From: an uncultured Desulfovibrionaceae bacterium
GTDB lineage: Bacteria; Desulfobacterota; Desulfovibrionia; Desulfovibrionales; Desulfovibrionaceae
Direction: 5' to 3'
Assembly (NCBI GenBank): GCA_947037905.1
Contig: CAMQUX010000075.1
Location: forward strand, 1 to 6,668
DNA length: 6,668 nt
Within the stretch, counting starts at the first letter, position 1, and every line of letters begins with the position of its first letter. This document shows, one piece after another, positions 1 to 4,828 of this stretch. The notes under the pieces are model-generated. The model did no database searches, had not been told where the DNA came from, and worked only from the letters and a program-made list of their open reading frames with translations. Both the position numbers and the translations under genes were made by a program.

Positions 1-1500
1 GATTCTACTGATTATACAGTGGAAGAAATTCCAGCAGATCTTCAAGATAAATACGAAGAAATGCGTGTTGAGCTTATGGAGCTTGTTGCAGAAGAAGATG
101 AAGAGCTTATGGATTTGTACATTGCAAATGGTGTACTTACAGAAGATGAACTTCGTCTTGGTATTCGTAAAGCGACAATATCCATGGCAATTTGCCCAGT
201 TTTCTGTGGCTCAGCGTTTAAAAATAAAGGTGTAGAGCCTCTTTTAGATGCTGTTTTAGATTATTTGCCTTCTCCTGTTGATATACCACCAGTTATTGGT
301 ATAAATCCTGATACTGAAGAAGAAATTGAATGCCCTTGTGATGAGACACTTCCTTTATCAGCGCTTGCTTTTAAACTTATGTCTGACCCATTTGTAGGGA
401 ACTTAACTTTCTTACGTATTTATTCAGGAAGTATCGAATCAGGTGTAACAGTACTGAACGCAAATACTGGTAAAAAAGATCGTATTGGTCGTCTACTTAA
501 AATGCACGCCAATAAACGTGAAGAAATAAAAGAAGCTTTTGCTGGAGATATCGTTGCAGCAGTAGGACTAAAAATTATATCCACAGGTGATACACTTTGT
601 GATTTAAAAACTCCTATTAAACTTGAGTCTGTTGATATTCCAGAACCAGTTATTGAAGTTGCGATTGAGCCTAAAACTAAAGGTGACAGAGATTTACTTA
701 GTCAGTCTTTAGGTAAATTAGCAAAAGAAGATCCAAGTTTCCGAGTGCATTCAGATGAAGAAACAGGTCAAACCTTAATTGCAGGTATGGGCGAGCTACA
801 TTTAGAAATTATTGTAGACCGACTAATGCGCGAGTTCAATGTAAATGCAAACGTAGGAGCTCCTCGTGTTGCGTACAGAGAAACAATAACAAAAGCTGTT
901 AAGCAAGATTTAAAATATGCTAAACAATCAGGTGGTCGTGGTCAATACGGTCATGTTGTAATCGAAATTGAGCCTAACCCAGATGGTGGTTATGAGTTTG
1001 TTGATGATATTAAAGGTGGAGTTATTCCAAAAGAATATGTACCAGCTGTTGATCGTGGTATGAAAGACGCTTTGAAAAACGGTGTTTTAGCAGGATTCCC
1101 AATGGTTGATGTGAAAGCGAAACTTGTTTTCGGTTCATATCATGATGTTGACTCCTCTGAGCAAGCGTTCTACATCGCAGGTTCTATGGCAATTAAAGAA
1201 GCTTGTCGTAAGGCGGGCGGAATTCTTTTAGAGCCTATCATGTCTGTAGAAGTTGTTACACCAGATGATTATTTAGGTGATGTTATGGGCGATTTAAATG
1301 GACGTCGTGGTCGAGTATCTAATATGGAAGCTCGTCATGGTGCACAGGTTATTAGCTCAACAGTACCATTATCTGAAATGTTTGGTTACGCAACAGACCT
1401 ACGTTCTAAAACACAGGGTCGTGCTACATTCAGCATGCAGTTCGATCATTATGATCCAGTTCCTGCAAGCATCGCAGAAGAGATTATGAGCAAAAAATAA
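1..1500 (+). CDS. fusA: Elongation factor G (EF-G), 3' part; N-terminus outside window
   Basis: EF-G is the ribosomal translocase GTPase: with GTP it moves tRNAs and mRNA through the ribosome, and with RRF it helps recycle ribosomes. The frame is open from base 1, so 499 residues are seen; with a family length near 690, about 190 N-terminal residues (P-loop, switch regions) are missing. Visible parts in order: end of the G domain with the G5 motif GSAF (window residues 70-73), domain II (about 118-205), domain III with AGMGELHLEI (261-270), domain IV with SGGRGQYGH (310-318) and the tip segment GSYHDVDSSEQ (378-388), and domain V with EPIMSVEV (411-418) and PLSEMFGYATDLRS (456-469). The GTG at 19 is only an internal valine codon, not a start. 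A terminator follows 22 bp after the stop, and neither tuf nor rpsJ comes next, unlike the usual str-operon order. Identification is certain; whether it is the only EF-G of the genome cannot be told. Confidence 0.97.
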   Translation, partial: DSTDYTVEEIPADLQDKYEEMRVELMELVAEEDEELMDLYIANGVLTEDELRLGIRKATISMAICPVFCGSAFKNKGVEPLLDAVLDYLPSPVDIPPVIGINPDTEEEIECPCDETLPLSALAFKLMSDPFVGNLTFLRIYSGSIESGVTVLNANTGKKDRIGRLLKMHANKREEIKEAFAGDIVAAVGLKIISTGDTLCDLKTPIKLESVDIPEPVIEVAIEPKTKGDRDLLSQSLGKLAKEDPSFRVHSDEETGQTLIAGMGELHLEIIVDRLMREFNVNANVGAPRVAYRETITKAVKQDLKYAKQSGGRGQYGHVVIEIEPNPDGGYEFVDDIKGGVIPKEYVPAVDRGMKDALKNGVLAGFPMVDVKAKLVFGSYHDVDSSEQAFYIAGSMAIKEACRKAGGILLEPIMSVEVVTPDDYLGDVMGDLNGRRGRVSNMEARHGAQVISSTVPLSEMFGYATDLRSKTQGRATFSMQFDHYDPVPASIAEEIMSKK

Positions 1501-1522
1501 TCTTAAAAAACAGATTAAATAT

Positions 1523-1556
1523 AAAAGGGAAGAGTACATACTCTTCCCTTTTTTTT
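1523..1556 (+). terminator. Intrinsic terminator of fusA
   Basis: A perfect 13-bp stem (1523-1535 with 1540-1552) closes a 4-base loop (ACAT) and runs into eight T residues at 1549-1556. It starts 22 bp after the fusA stop codon. The stem core GGGAAGAG/CTCTTCCC followed by the T tract is a textbook Rho-independent terminator, so fusA is probably not co-transcribed with the downstream membrane-protein gene. Confidence 0.93.
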
Positions 1557-1651
1557 GTTTAGCTTTGTGAGTTTAAGATGCATCGTAGTCGTTTAAATAT
1601 TAAAGATAATAAATAAATTAGGGATAATCGAAGGATAATTTTCAACGGAAA

Positions 1652-1735
1652 CAGAGAAAACAGAGAAAACAGAGAAAACAGAGAAAATAGAGTAAATAGA
1701 GTAAAACAGAGAAAATAAAGTAAAATAGAGTAAAA
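1652..1735. repeat. Short tandem repeat, nine units of 9-10 bp (CAGAGAAAA)
   Basis: Four perfect CAGAGAAAA units stand head to tail at 1652-1687. Degenerate units follow: TAGAGTAAA (1688-1696), TAGAGTAAAA (1697-1706), CAGAGAAAA (1707-1715), TAAAGTAAAA (1716-1725) and TAGAGTAAAA (1726-1735). The perfect units are on the fusA side and the diverged ones on the side of the membrane-protein gene. The array ends 145 bp before the chosen ATG of that gene. It is not a CRISPR array: there are no spacers. Confidence 0.92.
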
Positions 1736-1803
1736 TAAAAAAAAATTTCTTGTAGTATTAAAAGAAATAACTTAGTTAAAGTATAGGGTATAGTTAAAAA
1801 AAC

Positions 1804-1855
1804 TTAAAAAAGCGTATCAGGGTTTTAAAAAAGTGCATCAAGGACTTAAAAGAGA
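1804..1855. repeat. Imperfect 21-bp-period repeat in the leader (about 2.5 units)
   Basis: TTAAAAAAGCGTATCAGGGT (1804-1823) and TTAAAAAAGTGCATCAAGGA (1825-1844) match at 16 of 20 positions, and a third partial copy TTAAAAGAGA begins at 1846, again 21 bp on. Each full copy ends in a purine-rich, Shine-Dalgarno-like run (CAGGG, CAAGGA). The repeat lies immediately upstream of the real ribosome binding site and probably in the 5' UTR. Confidence 0.6.
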
Positions 1856-1864
1856 AATTTTATT

Positions 1865-1872
1865 AAAGAGGA
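1865..1872 (+). promoter_or_regulatory. Ribosome binding site of the outer-membrane protein gene
   Basis: AAAGAGGA lies 8 bases before the ATG at 1881. This fixes the start at 1881 rather than the in-frame GTG at 1833, which would add 16 residues in front of an otherwise ideal signal peptide and has only a distant AGGG upstream. Confidence 0.8.
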
Positions 1873-1880
1873 TTATTCAA

Positions 1881-2549
1881 ATGAGAAAAATAGTATTAAT
1901 TATAAGTATTGCACTATTGCAAATTGCAAGTACATCTGTAGCTTTTGCAGAAAAAACGGGCATATATCTAACTCCAAAATTTATGTACTCTGCCGTTAAC
2001 GGTGCTGCTAAATCTAACCTTTTACCTAGTGGAGATTCTGCTCTGTTAGATTTTGCTGCCAATACATTTGGCGGAGCGTTAAGTGTAGGTTATGATACAC
2101 AAGCTGGAATCCGAGCAGAACTTGAATATTCAATTGGAAGTTCTATTAATGTTGAAACCATGAGTAATAATTCTATATCAGCAAATATGACAAATATGAC
2201 ACAAACAGTATTTGCAAATATTTTTTATGACTTTAAAAATGACTCTAGATTTACTCCATATTTAGGTGGTGGTGTAGGCGTGGGATTTAACACCGCTGAA
2301 GTTGTTCTACAAGAGATTGGTGGGACAAGCTTTGATACACTTACTAAACACACTTCCATAGGTCTTGCATGGAATGTAAGCTTAGGACTTGCGTATAAAA
2401 TTAGTGATCTTTTAGCATTAGATTTAAGCTATCGCTTTGCCCAAGTAGGCGATGCAAAAAGTTATGAATCCAAAACGAGTGAGAATTATATTGGAACGGA
2501 TTCAATAAATAATCATCAAGTATTACTAGGATTACGTTTTAGTTTTTAG
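1881..2549 (+). CDS. Outer-membrane beta-barrel protein (OmpA-barrel/opacity-like), 222 aa
   Basis: This is a predicted outer-membrane protein of unknown precise role. A signal peptide is clear: MRK n-region, hydrophobic core (residues 4-20) and an AFA-E cleavage site at about residue 23, giving a mature protein of about 199 residues. The mature part alternates polar and non-polar residues in strand-like segments (TGIYLTPKFMY at 26-36; FGGALSVGYD at 63-72; TVFANIFYDF at 109-118; TPYLGGGVGVGFN at 125-137; LAWNVSLGLAYKI at 162-174; LALDLSYRFAQVG at 178-190; HQVLLGLRFSF at 212-222). The final residue is phenylalanine, the usual BAM recognition signature. The glycine-rich PYLGGGVGVGF stretch and size resemble eight-stranded barrels of the opacity/surface-antigen type. 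Extended polar segments (about residues 91-107 and 191-211) are likely surface loops. The gene stands alone between terminators, behind a repeat-rich leader. The barrel class is fairly sure; I do not recognise a named gene. Confidence 0.85.
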   Translation: MRKIVLIISIALLQIASTSVAFAEKTGIYLTPKFMYSAVNGAAKSNLLPSGDSALLDFAANTFGGALSVGYDTQAGIRAELEYSIGSSINVETMSNNSISANMTNMTQTVFANIFYDFKNDSRFTPYLGGGVGVGFNTAEVVLQEIGGTSFDTLTKHTSIGLAWNVSLGLAYKISDLLALDLSYRFAQVGDAKSYESKTSENYIGTDSINNHQVLLGLRFSF

Positions 2550-2582
2550 ATAATAAGTACTAATAGAACAGTAAGTAGTAGT

Positions 2583-2616
2583 AATAAAAAAAGCCTCTTT
2601 CGAGGCTTTTTTTATT
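2583..2616. terminator. Bidirectional intrinsic terminator between convergent genes
   Basis: GCCTC (2593-2597) pairs with GAGGC (2602-2606) around a TTTC loop, which reads GAAA (a GNRA loop) on the - strand. Seven A residues (2586-2592) precede the stem and seven T residues (2607-2613) follow, so it has a terminal U tract in both directions. It lies 33 bp after the stop of the + strand membrane-protein gene, and is the first convincing terminator met by transcripts leaving tatC on the - strand. Confidence 0.9.
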
Positions 2617-2724
2617 ATCATATTAAGTCATTAAGTATCTTTTAATCTTATGTTATCTCGGTTCGAATGTTGAGTTAAGTATTTAATTGGAATTCTAATG
2701 CAATTTAATATTCTCATATTAGTT

Positions 2725-2877
2725 TAGCATACAAGGCAATCTAGCATACAAAGTAATCAAGCATACAAAGCAATCTAGCATGCAAAGCAATCTAGCATAC
2801 AAAGCAATCTAGCATACAAGGCAATCTAGCATACAAGGCAATCTAGCATACAAGGCAATCTAGCATACAAAGTCCTC
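2725..2877. repeat. 17-bp tandem array, nine units (TAGCATACAARGCAATC)
   Basis: Units start at 2725, 2742, 2759, 2776, 2793, 2810, 2827, 2844 and 2861. Units 1, 6, 7 and 8 are identical (TAGCATACAAGGCAATC). Units 2-5 carry AAGTAATC or AAGCAATC variants, with AAG at the start of unit 3 and GCATGC in unit 4. The last unit decays to TAGCATACAAAGTCCTC. Every junction forms CTAG except the one into unit 3. The period is exact with no spacers, so this is a minisatellite and not a CRISPR. Stops occur in shifting frames because 17 is not a multiple of three, so it is not coding. Confidence 0.97.
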
Positions 2878-2900
2878 TAATATTTAAACTGAATCTCATA

Positions 2901-2922
2901 TAATTAAAATATATTTTAATTA
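2901..2922. repeat. 22-bp perfect AT palindrome
   Basis: Arms TAATTAAAATA (2901-2911) and TATTTTAATTA (2912-2922) are exact reverse complements with no spacer. It is made only of A and T, so chance in this very AT-rich stretch is a real possibility. It could form a weak hairpin in a tatC 3' transcript or a binding site for a dimeric protein. Confidence 0.7.
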
Positions 2923-3007
2923 ATGAAGTAATTATCTAGCGGATTAGAATCTTATAATTATTTTAAAAAATTACTTTCTAAATTTATATTTTAAAAATCT
3001 ATTGAGT

Positions 3008-4165
3008 TTATTTTTTACTACTAGGATTTTTTTTACTCACTATTTTTTTAGTACTTGCTTTTACTATATCAGTTTTTTCTTTTTTTACCACAGTACTAGT
3101 TTTTGTAGCATCAGCTTTTTTAGTAGCACTTACTTTTTTAACAGTGCTAGTTTTTTTAGTAGTGTCTGATTCTGTAGGAGTATTAGTTAGGTTAGTTTCT
3201 ACAGAATTAGTTTCTTTTGCCATAGTATCTGATGTAGGATCAGCTTTTGCTGCATCTTTTTTTATAGAGTTAGTTTTTGTTTTATTTGTAGAAATAGTTT
3301 CTGCACTGTTTGCTTTTTTCTTTGTATTTTTTATATTCTTATTTTCTTTCTTATTCTTTTTCTTATTGTCTTTATCTTTTGTATCTTTTTCCGGTCTATT
3401 TTCTTTTGTACCTAAGAAATAGGTAATCCAAATACTTAATTCGTAGAGTAAAATTAATGGAATAGCCATAAGAGTTTGTGTGAAAGGATCAGGTGGAGTA
3501 AGAACCGCTGCCACGACAAAGGCTATTAAAATTGCATATTTTCGTTTAGCACGTAGGGCGTTTGAGCTTACAAGTCCAAGGCGAGCTAAGAAGAATATAA
3601 CAAGTGGTAGTTCGAAAATAAAGCCAAAGGCAAAAATGAGCTTTAAAGAAAAGCTGATATATTCGCTTATTTTCGGGATAAAAAGCATCTTGGTGGAGGA
3701 GAAACTTGCAAAAAAGGCAAAGCCAAAAGGGAAGACCACATAAAAGCAAAAAAATGCTCCTAAAAGGAAGAAAAAGGCAGAGAAAAAGGCAAGAGGAACG
3801 AGCATTCTTCTTTCATGGGTATAAAGCCCAGGAGCAATAAAAGCCCAAAACTGCCAGAAAATAAAAGGGCTTGCTAAAAATATAGCACCTAAAAAGCTGA
3901 TTTTTACATGCGCAAAAAAGGCTTCGGCTGGGTGTGTGAACTGAAAATTCCCACCGTTTAAAATTAGAACCATTGGTTCTATAAGTATTGCCATGAGTCT
4001 TTCTGCAAAAGGGTAGCAGGCAATAAACGCAAGTATAAGAGCTATAAACATCCATGTGCAGCGTTTTCGTAACTCTTCAAGATGATCAAGAAGTGTCATG
4101 CCTTCTGCAGATTTCGCAGTCTTAGCCTTGCTTTTACTCTCGTTATTGCTATTCGTCTTGCTCAT
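3008..4165 (-). CDS. tatC: Sec-independent translocase subunit TatC with long Lys/Thr-rich C-terminal tail
   Basis: TatC is the inner-membrane protein that, with TatB, recognises twin-arginine signal peptides and recruits TatA for export of folded proteins. The core is canonical: HLEELRKR (28-35) before TM1, periplasmic P79-A80-E81, APGLYTHERR (111-120) containing the conserved Glu118, and LTPPDPFTQTLMAIP (222-236) at TM5/TM6. Six hydrophobic segments lie at about 37-52, 88-108, 121-150, 170-195, 209-223 and 227-251. The N-terminus is polar and somewhat longer than usual. After residue 252 comes a tail of about 133 residues of Lys, Thr, Ser, Ala and Asn (by hand about 38 basic against 17 acidic, with one Arg), predicted to be cytoplasmic and disordered. 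Typical TatC has 230-260 residues in total, so this 385-residue protein is unusual. The ATG follows the tatB stop by 2 bp with no strong Shine-Dalgarno, suggesting translational coupling. Met23 is a less likely start, being only 5 residues before the conserved HLEELR motif. Confidence 0.97.
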   Translation of the reverse strand: MSKTNSNNESKSKAKTAKSAEGMTLLDHLEELRKRCTWMFIALILAFIACYPFAERLMAILIEPMVLILNGGNFQFTHPAEAFFAHVKISFLGAIFLASPFIFWQFWAFIAPGLYTHERRMLVPLAFFSAFFFLLGAFFCFYVVFPFGFAFFASFSSTKMLFIPKISEYISFSLKLIFAFGFIFELPLVIFFLARLGLVSSNALRAKRKYAILIAFVVAAVLTPPDPFTQTLMAIPLILLYELSIWITYFLGTKENRPEKDTKDKDNKKKNKKENKNIKNTKKKANSAETISTNKTKTNSIKKDAAKADPTSDTMAKETNSVETNLTNTPTESDTTKKTSTVKKVSATKKADATKTSTVVKKEKTDIVKASTKKIVSKKNPSSKK

Positions 4166-4167
4166 AC

Positions 4168-4695
4168 TTAGCTTAGCTCATCATTTTTTTTAGTAGTTTT
4201 TTTACTAGCGAGCGCAACTTTTTTTGCAGGGCTTGCTGTTGGTTTTACTGTAGTTTTTACTGTAGTTTTTTCTGTATCAACTGCGGCTTTATCTATATCA
4301 ATCTTTTTTACAGTAACTTTTTTTGTGGTAGTTTTTGTTACTTCAGCCTTGGCGTCAGTTTTAGGCTCAGCTTTCCTTACTCCAGCTTTCGCTGTAGTTT
4401 TCTTCGCCTCAGCCTTCGCTTCAGGAATTTTTACTTCAGTTTTAGGCTCAGCTTTACTTGCTCCGGCTTTCTCTTTTTTTTCTGCAAGAATAGTTTCAGC
4501 GTCTTCTTTTCTTTTTTCGTGTTCAGCTGTTTCTATTTCTTTATCAAGAGAATCTTTCACGCTCGAGCTAATATTGCGAAATTCTGCAATACCTTTGCCG
4601 AGCGTCTTCATAAGCTCAGGTAATTTTTTAGGCCCTATAATAATGAGCGCCACAATAAGAATTATTATAAGTTCTGCAGAGCCAATTCCAAACAT
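4168..4695 (-). CDS. tatB: Sec-independent translocase subunit TatB (TatA/B family) with repetitive Lys/Thr/Ala tail
   Basis: The protein has the TatA/B plan: short periplasmic N-terminus with Glu8, one transmembrane helix (about 6-20), the GP hinge (21-22, IIIGPKKLPEL) and an amphipathic helix (about 23-55). The LGP/IGPKKLP hinge rather than an FG hinge, the RNISSSVKDSLDKEI segment and the position directly before tatC favour TatB over TatA; a bifunctional TatA/B cannot be excluded because no other tatA is in the window. TatB partners TatC in the signal-peptide receptor complex. From about residue 56 on, the tail is charged and then Lys/Thr/Ala-rich. It holds an internal duplication of 27 residues: AGASKAEPKTEVK (77-89) recurs as AGVRKAEPKTDAK (104-116). 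At 175 residues it is within the family's broad range. The start is backed by AGGAAA about 6 bases upstream. Confidence 0.93.
   Translation of the reverse strand: MFGIGSAELIIILIVALIIIGPKKLPELMKTLGKGIAEFRNISSSVKDSLDKEIETAEHEKRKEDAETILAEKKEKAGASKAEPKTEVKIPEAKAEAKKTTAKAGVRKAEPKTDAKAEVTKTTTKKVTVKKIDIDKAAVDTEKTTVKTTVKPTASPAKKVALASKKTTKKNDELS
4355..4455 (-). repeat. 81-bp in-frame duplication within tatB
   Basis: The 20-base string TCAGTTTTAGGCTCAGCTTT occurs at 4355-4374 and again at 4436-4455, exactly 81 bp (27 codons) apart. The sequence beyond each copy is also similar (CTTACTCCAGCTTTC against CTTGCTCCGGCTTTC). It encodes the repeated KAEPKT element of the TatB tail and looks like a fairly recent duplication. 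Confidence 0.85.
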
Positions 4696-4751
4696 AATAT
4701 TTTCCTATTTTTTTACTTATTCTTTACTGCTACGATTTTCATTATCTCTAT

Positions 4752-4779
4752 ATTATCTTCTGCTTATACTCTACTACAA
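4752..4779 (-). promoter_or_regulatory. Possible promoter for tatBC between guaA and tatB
   Basis: On the - strand TTGTAG (4779-4774) and GATAAT (4757-4752) are separated by 16 bp, about 57 bp upstream of the tatB ATG. The -10 matches the sigma-70 consensus at five of six bases; the -35 and the spacer are poor. AT-rich DNA often gives such matches by chance. No terminator-like hairpin is seen in the 133-bp gap, so read-through from guaA is equally plausible. Confidence 0.2.
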
Positions 4780-4828
4780 AAGATAGATTTAATAACTTTT
4801 TATTCATAGTTAATTCTTACTTTTTAAA

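Larger units (their letters stand above)
1557..1880. other. Non-coding leader upstream of the outer-membrane protein gene
   Basis: No credible gene lies here. The stretch is very A-rich on the + strand. It contains two GATAAT copies 11 bp apart (1623-1628, 1634-1639), a 9-10 bp tandem repeat (1652-1735), a TATAGT -10-like element (1789-1794) without a convincing -35 at the right distance, an imperfect 21-bp repeat (1804-1855) and the ribosome binding site. The promoter must lie between the fusA terminator and 1880, but I cannot place it with confidence. Its position relative to the 9-bp repeat decides whether that repeat is promoter-proximal or part of the 5' UTR. Confidence 0.6.
2617..3007. 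other. Non-coding region downstream of tatC
   Basis: No gene is supported. Bases 2617-2724 are AT-rich with nothing recognisable apart from a lone GGTTCGAAT string at 2660-2668. A nine-unit 17-bp array follows at 2725-2877, then extremely AT-rich sequence with a 22-bp perfect palindrome at 2901-2922. No GC-containing terminator lies between the tatC stop (3008) and 2616, so this stretch may be transcribed as the 3' UTR of tatC. Confidence 0.65.

Noticed and set aside
1298..1489. Overlapping 63-codon frame inside fusA
   Set aside because: It is an out-of-frame shadow of the conserved EF-G domain V coding sequence.
1578..1616. Tiny + strand ORF of 12 codons after the fusA terminator
   Set aside because: No ribosome binding site, no recognisable sequence, and this length is expected by chance.
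1833..1880. Upstream GTG start extending the outer-membrane protein by 16 residues
   Set aside because: The ATG at 1881 has AAAGAGGA at ideal spacing and begins a standard signal peptide; the extension would add a long charged n-region behind a poor ribosome binding site.
2660..2668. GGTTCGAAT resembling the T-arm of a tRNA, hinting at a tRNA or attachment-site remnant
   Set aside because: The flanking five bases on each side do not pair (CTCGG against GTTGA) and no acceptor, D or anticodon arm can be drawn upstream.
2725..2877. CRISPR array
   Set aside because: The 17-bp units are directly contiguous with no unique spacers, and no cas genes are present.
4163..4203. Polymerase slippage at the poly-T runs fusing TatB to TatC
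   Set aside because: In the tatC frame a TGA lies 15 bases upstream of the tatC ATG, between the runs and the start, so a frameshift there cannot produce a fusion.
4325..4786. Long + strand open frame opposite tatB (153 codons), and similar ones opposite tatC and guaA
   Set aside because: They are antisense shadows of conserved genes; the Lys/Thr-rich tails read backwards give stop-poor, Phe/Val/Ser-rich frames without ribosome binding sites or recognisable domains.
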